Shown here one piece after another: positions 55,603 through 64,000 of a DNA stretch of 64,000 bases. The DNA lies in contig NZ_BBER01000003.1 in the NCBI RefSeq assembly GCF_001312865.1, forward strand, positions 186,001 through 250,000. Direction: 5' to 3'. The notes beneath the pieces are model-generated. The model had not been told where the DNA came from and did no database searches. It was given only the letters and a program-made list of their open reading frames with translations. Within the stretch, counting starts at the first letter, position 1; each line of letters starts with the position of its first letter. The DNA comes from Lacticaseibacillus thailandensis DSM 22698 = JCM 13996 (GTDB lineage: Bacteria > Bacillota > Bacilli > Lactobacillales > Lactobacillaceae). A program made the position numbers and the translations under genes.

Positions 55603-55769
55603 TTGGCGGACAATACGGTCGCATATCGGTGTATTCTCGTAGGTTTAGCACAGAAATATAATCACATTTACCGATTCTTAGCACACGGACGGCTAAAAAT
55701 GCGTGATAATATTAATAGTAAGTGGTTAGTAGCTTTTATTTCAGTTGGTAGTTGATGGGAGTGATCATC

Positions 55770-56258
55770 ATGGCAACAAGTGTGTATGATTTTACGGTGA
55801 AAGAAATTGGCGGCGGGTCGATTCCGCTGCGGTTGTACAAGGGCCAGGTGTTGATTGTGGTGAACACTGCTAGTAAGTGCGGGTTGGCCCCCCAATTGGA
55901 ACAACTTGAACGGTTGTACCAGGATTACCATGACCAGGGGTTAGCCATTATTGGTATGCCGTCGGACCAGTTTCACCAGGAACTGGCGGATGATCACGAC
56001 GCGGCGGAGTACTGCCAGATGCACTACGGCGTTACTTTTCCCATCACCCAGCGGATTGCGGTGAACGGTAAGCAGACCGCACCGCTGTTTAAGTACCTCA
56101 AGGATGTATCCAAGGCGGGGATGATCAAGTGGAACTACACCAAGTTCCTGGTTGGGCGTGATGGCCAGCTGATTCATCGCTACGGGCCACTCACCCAGCC
56201 TAACGCCATGGAAAATGCCATTAAGCAGGCGCTCGCGGCACCTACCGTTATGGCTTAA
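55770..56258 (+). CDS. Glutathione peroxidase-family thiol peroxidase
   Basis: About 162 residues from ATG 55770 after GGGAG. NTASKCGLAPQ carries the peroxidatic Cys, GMPSDQF the Gln, and KWNYTKFLV the Trp/Asn of the catalytic tetrad. The resolving Cys of thioredoxin-dependent members (in the FPC/SDQF region) is not obvious; a Cys lies in AAEYCQMHYG. In lactobacilli such enzymes usually use thioredoxin or glutathione. Probably under the divergent MarR regulator. Confidence 0.9.
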   Translation: MATSVYDFTVKEIGGGSIPLRLYKGQVLIVVNTASKCGLAPQLEQLERLYQDYHDQGLAIIGMPSDQFHQELADDHDAAEYCQMHYGVTFPITQRIAVNGKQTAPLFKYLKDVSKAGMIKWNYTKFLVGRDGQLIHRYGPLTQPNAMENAIKQALAAPTVMA

Positions 56259-56281
56259 CCAACAGAATAACTAGAGAACGC

Positions 56282-56318
56282 AAAGACGCCACCGCATACG
56301 CTGCGGTGGCGTCTTTTT
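56282..56318. terminator. Bidirectional terminator
   Basis: AAAGACGCCACCGCA / TGCGGTGGCGTCTTT followed by TTTT. Confidence 0.88.
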
Positions 56319-56375
56319 GACGTGTGGCTAGTAGTAACGTTAACCACCCAATTAGTTTGTGCTGACAATTGCGAA

Positions 56376-58709
56376 CTATTCGGACCGTAGCGCGACGGCG
56401 GCATCCTTCTTAGCCGCCATCCGGGCAGGTACGTGGCCCCCGAGGATGGTCAGGATGGTGCTGATAATCACCAGGTTAACGGCGTGTACAGGGTTCAGCA
56501 CGGCCACGTGGGCTAGGCTAGTGACGTTGTATAACACGCTGTTGATGGGGAACGTCAGTAGCCAGGCAACAAGGATACCGAACAGGCCGGCACCAAAACC
56601 GAGGATGAAGGTTTCGGCATCAAAGACGCGGGTAATATCCTTCTTCCGGGCCCCCAAGGCTTTGAGCACACCGATTTCCTTGGTCCGTTCGAGCACGCTA
56701 GTGTAGGTGATGATGGCAATCATAATCATCGAGGTCACCAGCGAAATACCGGCAAAGGCGACCAGCACGTACGTGATGGCGTCCATCAACCCACCGGTCA
56801 TGTCAGAGACGGTCCCAGCCAGGTCGGTGTAGATGACCCGGTCAGCTTTGCTCTTACCGTGGTTGTACTTATCAAGGTAGCTGAGGACCTTATCTTTCAG
56901 CTTGAACGTGGTGGGGTAGATCTGGATGTTAGTTGGCGTCTGGGATCCGCCCAAAGTGGTGAGGACCGTTGAGCGCGTCGAGGCGTCCATGCTTTGGCTG
57001 GTGATCACGTTAGTGGCGCTAGCCTTTTGTGCCTGCACGATGTTGGAGTTACTGTTGGCATCCAGGACGTCCTTGGTTAGCGCGGAACTATAGGCCACGC
57101 CGCTGGATAGCAGCCCGTCGGAGTTCTTGGACTTCACGCGGACAATTCCGGTCACGCGCAGGGTCTTAGTGTTAGCCGCGTTGGCCATGGTCGAGTAGTC
57201 CTTACCTGGCATGAAGGTGCCCGTTGGCAGTTTGGTGTAGTAATCGTTGTTGGCAACCAACTTGATGGTGGTGCGACCAGGCTTTGGAAGTTGTACTTCT
57301 GGCCCTCCTTAACGTCAAAGCCAAGGTTCTTCATGGCGTTGATGTTCAAGGAGTTGTCCTTGTTGACGACCAGCACAATGTCGGTCGCCTTTGTTGGGTA
57401 CCGACCCGCAATGACTTTGTAGTAAGTCTTCAGGAAACTCTGGTGGCCGCTCCGGTCGATGGGGTAAACGGAGCCGCCCACGCCGGTACTGGAAGCCATC
57501 AAAGCCGCGGTGTCCACGCTACTGCTGTTATCAGGGTTGCTGGTGGAGAAGGTCACCGTCCGGTACTGGCCGTTGACTTTCCGCAATAGGTTCATCCCCG
57601 TGCCGTAAGTAATCGCAATGTTCTTGGCGTCGGCTTTGGGCATCCGCTTGACGTAATTAATGTACTTTTGCGTCAGTTTGTTCACGTGTTGTGCCTTATC
57701 GGCGTCACTCTTTTCCGCAGTCACGGTCTTGGTGTGAGCGAAGGTTTTGGTTTTAGTCCCGGTCATCATTGAGTTGGTATCGGTTCCTACCTGCGAGATG
57801 GTGACCGGCATGGAGGCCATGGCCTCACTTTGGGTTTTGGTGATTTGCTTCTGGAAACCATTGGATAGGGCCAAAACGACGGCGATCCCAATGATGCCAA
57901 TACTGGATGCAAAGACGGTCAGGAACGTCCGTCCCTTTTTGGTGCGAATGTTGTCAAAGGAGAGCTTGAGGGCCGTCCAGTAACTCATCTTGGTCCGCTT
58001 GAGCTGGAACTGCTCAGCTTTGGCACCTTCAATGTGGGGGTGGGAGTCGTGCTGAATCTGGCCGTCAGCAAACTCGATAATACGGTCGGCGTACTTGTGG
58101 GCCAGGTCCGGATTGTGGGTGACCATGATGACCAGACGTTCCTTGGAAAGGTCACGAATCAGTTGCATGATCTCGTCGCTAGTCTCGGAATCCAAGGCAC
58201 CAGTCGGTTCATCGGCCAACAGGATCTCGGGGTCGTTAGCAATGGCCCGCGCGATCGCGACCCGCTGCATTTGGCCTCCAGATAGCTGGGATGGCTGTTT
58301 GTGCATGTGGTCCTTGAGCCCCACGCGGATGAGTGCGTCGGTCGCGCGCTGTTCCTTCTCTTTGGCGGGCACGCCGGACAGGGTCATACCCATCTCGACG
58401 TTCTCCATGATGCTCAGGTGGCTGATCAGGTTGTAGGACTGGAAGATAAAGCCGACCGAGTTGTTACGGTAGGCGTCCCAGTCGCTATCCTTAAAGTCCT
58501 TAGTCGACCGGCCCTTGATCAGTAGGTCCCCAGAATCATAGCGGTCCAAGCCACCGATGATATTGAGCATGGTGGTCTTCCCGGAACCACTGGGCCCCAG
58601 AATGGCGACAAATTCCTGTTTACGGAAGGCCACGGACACGTCATCCTGGGCCTTGGTAATGGTATCGCCCACCTGGTAGTATTTTTTTGATGTGTTTCAG
58701 TTCAAGCAC
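56376..58709 (-). CDS. Fused ABC transporter ATPase/FtsX-like permease (two frameshifts as read)
   Basis: About 778 residues. GTG 58709 after AAGGAG gives MLELKHIKK; a run of seven A (plus-strand T at 58682-58688) then breaks the frame, and six A give [14 protein letters not shown]. ATPase: Walker [10 protein letters not shown], signature [13 protein letters not shown], Walker [16 protein letters not shown] permease follows (helix near residue 250, large extracellular domain, then FtsX-like helices with [20 protein letters not shown]). Second break near 57275. Fused MacB-type proteins in Firmicutes export peptides or bacteriocins; often flanked by immunity genes (see 58776-59105). Confidence 0.87.
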
Positions 58710-58775
58710 GGGTGGTAACTCCTTCCCATTGAGTGGTAGTAGTGAGGCTGATGCAGGCTAATTATAAACTGTCTA

Positions 58776-59105
58776 CTAATGAAACCAAATGTGGCTAAAC
58801 AAGGCGCTCAAGCCAGCCGCACGCCCGTATTGTTCGCTGAGCGTGGGTTCGCGGTACGTTGCATCATAGAGAGCAGATAATTCATCGGGCATGGTCAGGC
58901 CACTCACGGTGTAGTTGAGCACTGTCCGCACAAGGTGAGGAGCCACACGCTCTACCGGGGTGTGGTGCTGGAGCTGCCGGAGGGCACTGTTGAGTTCAAA
59001 GGTGAGTGGCTGCTGTGACTGTACATAGGGGGTCGCCAAAGTTTTCTGGATAATGGCGGCCAGTTCGTTGCTTGTTGGGTACGCCTGTTGCTTAGCGGTG
59101 GTCAT
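58776..59105 (-). CDS. Bacteriocin-immunity-like small helical protein
   Basis: About 109 residues from ATG 59105 after GGAGG (11-bp spacing). No signal peptide or membrane helix; mainly helical, with basic and Leu-rich pattern resembling the enterocin A immunity family (four-helix bundle; ELNSALRQLQHH, VLNYTVSGLTMPDELSALYDATYR). The match is by pattern only. No bacteriocin structural gene is apparent nearby, as often for orphan immunity genes in lactobacilli. The ABC exporter next to it is compatible. Confidence 0.5.
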   Translation of the reverse strand: MTTAKQQAYPTSNELAAIIQKTLATPYVQSQQPLTFELNSALRQLQHHTPVERVAPHLVRTVLNYTVSGLTMPDELSALYDATYREPTLSEQYGRAAGLSALFSHIWFH

Positions 59106-59186
59106 GTGCAATACCTCCATGGGGATGCGTTTAAATTAGTTTACCGCCAGTCTGGCAGTTGGCGGGGTGCGCGTCAAGAGACACGA

Positions 59187-59208
59187 CAATATTTCCCGGG
59201 AAATATTG
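59187..59208. other. Noc-type palindrome (perfect 22 bp)
   Basis: The core TATTTCCCGGGAAATA is flanked by CAA and TTG, giving a 22-bp perfect palindrome, the best copy in the window. It lies in the intergenic gap between divergent genes (58776-59105 and 59319). Confidence 0.8.
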
Positions 59209-59318
59209 ACCGCCAAGATTATTGGCGGTGCGAATATGGCCATTGCGATGGTCGCTATGGTTCTTTGCTAGTACAATAACAAGGATGGCGGTACCTTGAG
59301 GATGTGGGAGGCAGCAGG

Positions 59319-59945
59319 ATGCAAATTGGCATTAGGTTAGCGACGGCGCGGAAGGCCAACGCGTTAACGCAACAGCAGGTAGCAGATCAACTTCATTTAA
59401 CCCGGCAGACGGTCTCGAACTGGGAAAATGAGCGTAGCTATCCAGATGTGGCCAGCCTGATCGATTTGAGCAATTTGTATGGCCTATCCCTCGATATCTT
59501 ACTCAAGGAGGATAATAAAATGACAGAGAAAGTACGTTCCGATGCAATGGCACTCAAGCAGGCACGGGCAATGTTTTGGGCATCATGGGTCATCGACGTG
59601 GCACTGGCGGTGTTGCTCATCTTGTCTGCCTTTAACACTGCTGGTTTTGAATTAGGCAGCGGGGCAACAGCGCTCACCATCTGCGTGTTGCTGGCCAACT
59701 TTGGCGTTTTGTTCCCGGCACGCAAAAATTTCCGGCGGCTGCAGGGGCATGACGAGCAAACGCAACGACACGATCAGCTCATGTACCTATTACGCATAGG
59801 TGTGGTCGGCGCCATTGTGGTGGTGCTGCTGGGCCTGGTACTGTTGAAGCATATGAGCCCGATGATGATGGTGGGCGCCGCCGTTGGCGTGACGGTAGGT
59901 TTGATTGTCGCCGTGATTGTTGGCCGCCGGACGTGGCTGCGGTAG
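59319..59945 (+). CDS. XRE-family regulator with C-terminal membrane helices
   Basis: About 208 residues from ATG 59319 (GGGAGG at 59307-59312). Helix-turn-helix at residues 5-60 (LTQQQVADQLHLTRQTVSNWENERSYPD), then a linker and four hydrophobic helices (WASWVIDVALAVLLILSAF, LTICVLLANFGVLF and two more at 150-205). Such proteins are membrane-tethered regulators, plausibly sensing a membrane state, drug or bacteriocin. Target unknown; the position between the immunity-like gene and the MFS pump is suggestive. Confidence 0.82.
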   Translation: MQIGIRLATARKANALTQQQVADQLHLTRQTVSNWENERSYPDVASLIDLSNLYGLSLDILLKEDNKMTEKVRSDAMALKQARAMFWASWVIDVALAVLLILSAFNTAGFELGSGATALTICVLLANFGVLFPARKNFRRLQGHDEQTQRHDQLMYLLRIGVVGAIVVVLLGLVLLKHMSPMMMVGAAVGVTVGLIVAVIVGRRTWLR

Positions 59946-60126
59946 TGAGTTGCTAGTTGGCGGTTTCGCCCTGGCAACGGTCATTATGGGGTTGTTCACC
60001 AAACTATAGTAGTCCCGGCCACTCACCGGTACACCTGCACGGTTTGGCAGCGCACTTACCTGGTTCGTTGACTTTACAACTTCTTACCAAAAGTGCATAA
60101 TGACTTTTATCAGTGTAACAACGAGG

Positions 60127-60156
60127 AGGGGCTGACACCCAAGTGTCGGCCCCTTT
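60127..60156 (+). terminator. Terminator before the MFS gene
   Basis: AGGGGCTGACAC-ccaa-GTGTCGGCCCCTTT. It ends the XRE gene transcript, or acts as an attenuator of the MFS gene 30 bp later. Confidence 0.75.
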
Positions 60157-60186
60157 AATTAGAAGTTTAGTGAGGGGTGAGTCGTA

Positions 60187-61411
60187 ATGGACGACGAAAC
60201 ACGCGCCAAGGGGCCGTGGAAGAAGAATTTATACATTCTGTGGGTTTGTACCTTTGTGGCTGGGCTGGCCTTTAGTGAAATTATGCCCTTTATGTCACTG
60301 TACGTGGCCAGCATGGGGCACTACACCAAATCACAGGTGACCTTCTATAGTGGGCTAGTCTACGCGATTACCTTCCTGATCACTGCCATTGCCTCCCCCA
60401 TCTGGGGTGCTTGGCTGACCGCAAAGGGCGCAAGATCATGTTGCTCCGTGCTGGTTTAGGGACAGCGCTGTCGATGTTCCTGATGGGCCTGACCACCTCG
60501 GTTTGGCAACTGTTTGCTTGCCGGGCCCTCCAAGGCATCTTTGCCGGCTTCATTTCCAACTCGCAAGCCCTGGTGGCTTCGCAGACGCCGCGGAACCAAA
60601 GTGGCCGGGCGCTAGGCACCCTGGTGACAGGGTCCACGAGTGGCATGCTGCTGGGACCATCGTGGGTGGGATTCTGGCTGACATCTTCTCGATTCGGAGT
60701 ACGTTCTTCATTACGGCGGCCTTGCTACTCATCACCACGATTATCGCCGGTGTGTTCGTGAAGGAATTCTTCGTGCCGGTGGAGCACCCGAAGCGCGCCA
60801 AAGGGGAGAAGCGGAACTTCCTCGCCGGGTTCCCCAACCCCAAGTTAACCATCATCCTGTTATGTTCGACGATGATCGTGCAGTTGGGGAACGCGTCCAT
60901 TTCACCAATCCTGAGTTTGTACGTGCGTGAGTTGATGCATTACCGGGGGCCGATCACCGTCGTGGCCGGAATCATTGCCGCGCTGCCGGGGCTGTCCAAC
61001 ATTATCGCCGCCCCACGGTTGGGGCGGTATGGTGACCACCACGGGACCGGGAAGGTACTGACGGCTGGCTACCTCTTTGCCGTGATCATGTACTTCCCGC
61101 AAGGCTTTGTCAGCAGCATCGTCCTTCTCGGGGTCTTGCGGCTGATGATCGGGGTGTCGGACGCGGCGTTGTTCCCGTCCATTCAGACCCTGCTCACCAA
61201 GAGTTCACCAATCACCGCCACGTCCGCCATCTTCTCTTGGAACCAATCTTTCCAGGCGTTGGGCAACATGTTTGGTGCGTTCTTGGGTGGGGCGCTGGCC
61301 GGCTTGTTCGACTACAACTCGGTCTTTATCTGCACCGCCTTTATGTTACTGTTCAACTTTATCCTGCTGTGGTTTACCGAACCAAGTTTACGGCGGGGCC
61401 AAGTGGGCTAA
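60187..61411 (+). CDS. MFS multidrug efflux transporter (two frameshifts as read)
   Basis: About 407 residues, 12-helix DHA1 type. ATG 60187 after GAGGGG. First frame: LAFSEIMPFMSLYVASMG and IASPIWGAWLTAKG; a break near 60420 leads to ADRKGRKIMLLRAGLG (motif A) and a second near 60660 to GGILADIFSIRSTFF. The rest runs to 61411. Similar to PmrA/MdtG pumps, which export fluoroquinolones and other drugs. Possibly regulated by the upstream XRE protein. Confidence 0.83.
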
Positions 61412-61430
61412 GCTAATACGAGCAAAAATT

Positions 61431-61463
61431 GTGGGGCAACTTCCTAATGGGGTTGCCCATTTT
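61431..61463 (+). terminator. Terminator of the MFS gene
   Basis: TGGGGCAAC / GGGGTTGCCCA stem followed by TTTTG. Confidence 0.65.
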
Positions 61464-61603
61464 GTTTGGCTCGGTGTTGGTATGACGCGTACCAGTAGCG
61501 ATGATGATGGGCAAATAGGGCTGGCGAAACCTTCTTTGCCAACAAAAACACCTGCCCGACCGTTACTATACGCGGTGCGAGCGGGTGTTTATTTGCTCTG
61601 TGA

Positions 61604-62793
61604 TCATGGTGCCGTCGTCCTGGTGGGCTGGCCGTTAAACCGTGGCGTGAGCCAGTACTTGGCGGCGATGCGCTGACCCTGGTCGATCTTGGCCCACTGC
61701 TGAGCGGCAGTTAGTTCGTTACCACCATCGCAGGAAGCAAAGCCGCACTGGTGAGACAGGTACAAGCGGTTCTTGCCCAAAATGGCACTTGCCTTGTCCA
61801 GCAACCGGAGAACGCGATCCTCATCGTCCAACGTGCTGGTCTTACTGGATAGAGCACCCAAGACGACCTCGACGTTGGGCCGGTCCTGCAGGGCTTTGAG
61901 GGCCTCGATACTGCCGGCACGGTCGTCGTCCCATTCCAGGAAGAAACGGTCGTAGTGCTGGTCGTGCAGGAACTTCTGCGCGATGGCGGCGTAGGAACCA
62001 CCCGCAGCGTGCCGGCTGGCATAGTTGCCACGGCAGTTGTGCGTCCATACCTTCAAACCCAGTTGGTGGCCATAGTCGGTGACGGCGTTGTTGATGGCGA
62101 CGAACTCGTCGGCCAGACCATCCACGCCACCTTTGCCGTCCGCGAAGAAGCTCTGTTGGTTGTCGTCAGCGAACAGCTCCCAGAGGCAGTCGTCAAACTG
62201 AATGATGGTACCACCAGCGGCTTTATACTCAGTCAGGAATTCCTTGTAGCGTTGATCAAGCCATCCTTGAGCGCGTCCGCAGTGGGGTAAACCTGGCCCT
62301 CACCATAGAGGTGGTCAAACACGGACAGTTCGGTGAAGGCGTGGGCGGCACCCCAGACGGTGGTCTTCACGTCGTTGTCACCGGCCTGAGCCTTCAGTTC
62401 CTTGAAGATGTCGATGAAGTGGTGGTTTTTACCCGAGAGTGGCGCGGTGATGCGGATGCCGATGTCCTTGCGGGTTTCAAAGTGGCCTCCGTCATGGTCC
62501 TCGAAGGTGTAGCCGTGGTCGGTAATGTAACGTTCAACGCCGTGAAAGCCCCAAAGGAAGTCCAGGTGCCACATCGACTTGCTGTACTCGCCGTCAGTGA
62601 GGACGTCGATACCGTGTGCCTTTTCCTCAGCAATTACCTGCTTAATGGCGGCCGTTTCGGTTTCCTGGTAGCCGGGAAAATCCTGATAGAAGGGGTACTG
62701 GATATCGTCACGATGTTCGATCTGATCCTTGTAGGTAAGTAGGTTGGCTGGCCGTAATAGCGAGCCGACGATTTGAAAACGAGATTTAGTCAT
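61604..62793 (-). CDS. MetE-C/YxjG-type cobalamin-independent methyltransferase (frameshifted as read)
   Basis: About 396 residues, N-terminus MTKSRFQIVGSLLRPANLL at ATG 62793 after CGGAGG. The fold is the C-terminal half of MetE; zinc ligands are the His and Cys of WTHNCRGNY, and the Cys and following residues of LSHQCGFASCDGGN. A frame break near 62250 separates the parts; one base joins ALKDGLI to LDQRYKEFLTEYKAAG. YxjG/YxjH proteins methylate homocysteine in methionine recycling. With mmuM (37822-38747) this gives two routes to methionine in the window. Confidence 0.83.
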
Positions 62794-62870
62794 GTTGGTT
62801 GCCTCCGTGTTTTTTTATGATTGAGACCATTCTAACCACTTTGTCCGTTGATGAGGTAATTCTTAATATC

Positions 62871-62899
62871 TTGGTGATATAATAGGCAACACCTATAAT
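62871..62899 (+). promoter_or_regulatory. LysR gene promoter and embedded inverted repeat
   Basis: TTGGTG (62871-62876), 17-nt spacer, TATAAT (62894-62899). ATAGG-caaca-CCTAT (62882-62896) lies in the spacer, a possible autorepression or divergent-control site. Confidence 0.6.
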
Positions 62900-62913
62900 A
62901 CGGAGGCGGGAAG

Positions 62914-63840
62914 ATGCGGATTCAACAATTACAGTATTTAGAGAAAATTGCGGCAACGGGGTCGATCAACGAGGCGGCCAAACAACTGTACATTAGTCAG
63001 CCGTCGTTGTCGCAGGCGATGAAGGAACTGGAAAAGGAGTTTAACATCCAGTTGTTTTATCGTAGTCGCGGCGGCATTACGCTGACGGACGCCGGGCGTG
63101 AGTTCATCAACTATTCGCGTGGGGTGTTGGACCAGGTGGGGCTGCTGGAAGAACACTTTGGTCAGGGCAACGTCCGCAAGCGGGTGTTCAGCGTGTCGGC
63201 CCAACATTACGCCTTCGTGGTGCATGCCTTTGTCGACCTCGTGCGCGAAATTGGTGGGGATGCTTACCAATTCACGCTGCGGGAAACACAGACGGAGAAC
63301 GTACTGAACGACGTGGCAACTTTGCGTAGCGAGTTGGGTGTGATTTATTTGAACCCGTTCAACGCAACGGTGATGCGGCGGCTGATTGCGGAGAAGGATT
63401 TGGAGTTCGTCCCGTTATTTAAGGCCCTGCCGCACGTCTTTGTGGGGCGTGATAACCCGCTGACCAAAAAGGCGCGGTTAACGCTGGACGATTTGCGTGA
63501 TTACCCGTACTTATCCTACGAACAGGGGGATACCAACTCGTTTTACTTTGCCGAAGAGATTCTTAGTACGTTACCACACAAGAAGCACATTCAAATTAGC
63601 GACCGGGCGACGATCTTCAACCTGATGGTGGGGTTGAACGGGTACACTATCAGTTCGGGCATCATTCTAGCGAGCTGAACGACGAAAAAAATCGTGGCGA
63701 TTCCGTTGGCTGTCGATGACTCGATGACGCTGGGGTACCTACAGCACCGGAAGATGGAGCTGAGCGATACGGCGGAACGCTACCTCGTCATGCTCAAAGA
63801 CCACATCCGCGGGTACGGCTTCACGGTGTACGGGGATTGA
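62914..63840 (+). CDS. LysR-type regulator, probably controls methionine gene (frameshifted as read)
   Basis: About 308 residues from ATG 62914 after CGGAGG. Helix-turn-helix IAATGSINEAAKQLYISQPSLSQAMKELE, then a substrate-binding domain. Breaks near 63668 and in a run of seven A (63684-63690); the corrected path reads SELNDEKIVAIPL and ends GFTVYGD at 63840. Divergent from the YxjG-type methyltransferase, as for MetR/CmbR-type activators of sulfur amino acid genes; the specific ligand (homocysteine or O-acetylserine) is unknown. Confidence 0.8.
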
Positions 63841-63985
63841 TTTGTCGGTCGAGTCCGGGGCTCGCGGTACCGGTCGTGTGGCGCCGCATTACTCGATGCA
63901 TATCGCCCACATGCACCGTATTGGTCAGCAGTTAGTTGCGCCGCGTGCTATTTGCTTAACCCCCACCGTGAACAGGAGTATCGTA

Positions 63986-64000
63986 ATGGTGACAACAAGT
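63986..64000 (+). CDS. Start of a gene at the right edge
   Basis: ATG 63986, eight bases after AGGAG (63974-63978), opens MVTTS and is cut by the window edge. Nothing further can be said. The gap 63841-63985 shows no other gene. Confidence 0.4.

Noticed and set aside
1268-63840. Programmed ribosomal frameshifting as explanation for broken genes
   Set aside because: Too many unrelated housekeeping and transport genes are affected, in both directions, with no consistent slippery site plus pseudoknot.
1-64000. Insertion sequences, prophage, integrases, attachment sites, rRNA or tRNA genes
   Set aside because: I looked for transposase or integrase motifs and for clover-leaf or rRNA sequence and found none.

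Overview
The window looks like a chromosomal segment of a lactic acid bacterium of the family Lactobacillaceae with GC content above 50 %. Ribosome binding sites are strong AGGAGG types, leaders are Firmicutes-type (T-box, purine riboswitch), and gene families are typical of lactobacilli: tannin/gallate metabolism, class II fructose-bisphosphate aldolase, AdcR zinc regulation, Asp23/AmaP. The aldolase argues against an obligately heterofermentative lineage. I see no rRNA or tRNA gene, insertion sequence, prophage or CRISPR array. Three ParB-type parS palindromes (one with a single mismatch) and several copies of the Noc-type palindrome TATTTCCCGGGAAATA suggest an origin-proximal chromosomal position.

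Layout. 1-7.1 kb: the N-terminal half of a membrane diguanylate cyclase (GGDEF) cut by the left edge, a uracil-DNA glycosylase family protein, an anion permease, brnQ behind a T-box leader, an EAL phosphodiesterase and a DegV protein; the GGDEF and EAL genes form a small c-di-GMP module. 7.4-12.1 kb: a small acidic protein, a deformylase-like paralog, and the gallate cluster tanR / gacP-lpdC, with a LysR-type box about 63 bp upstream of the lpdC start point. 12.4-25.4 kb: transporters (two MFS, LtrA, a giant MMPL protein), a secreted hydrolase, thioredoxin, and a MarR regulator divergent from a drug-type ABC exporter. 25.6-30.8 kb: fba, a phosphoesterase and the zinc operon adcA-adcR-adcC-adcB behind two tandem AdcR boxes.

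30.8-40.3 kb: alcohol dehydrogenase, CPA2 antiporter, dipeptide epimerase, histidine phosphatase, a LysE-type exporter with an attenuator-like leader, an aspartate racemase-like protein, and divergent mmuM/mmuP for S-methylmethionine use. 40.35-45.4 kb: the branched-chain amino acid ABC transporter livJHMGF, preceded by a promoter containing an inverted repeat, a 23-codon leader peptide ending in a leucine-rich stretch, and a strong terminator; this is most simply read as ribosome-mediated attenuation. 45.7-54.4 kb: esterase, GNAT, FAD/NAD(P)-binding protein, an Asp23/AmaP envelope-stress operon, ROK kinase, and a guanine-type purine riboswitch controlling a short adenine deaminase plus a TauE/SafE permease. 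54.5-64 kb: GNAT, MarR divergent from glutathione peroxidase, an ABC-FtsX exporter, a bacteriocin-immunity-like protein, a membrane XRE regulator, an MFS pump, a MetE/YxjG-type methyltransferase divergent from a LysR regulator, and the first codons of a further gene.

A major caveat: about 26 of roughly 57 genes are interrupted by one or more single-base frameshifts, many of them in runs of seven or eight A/T where one base fewer restores the frame. This pattern suggests sequencing or assembly error far more than gene decay, so such genes are given here as one span with the frame break noted.
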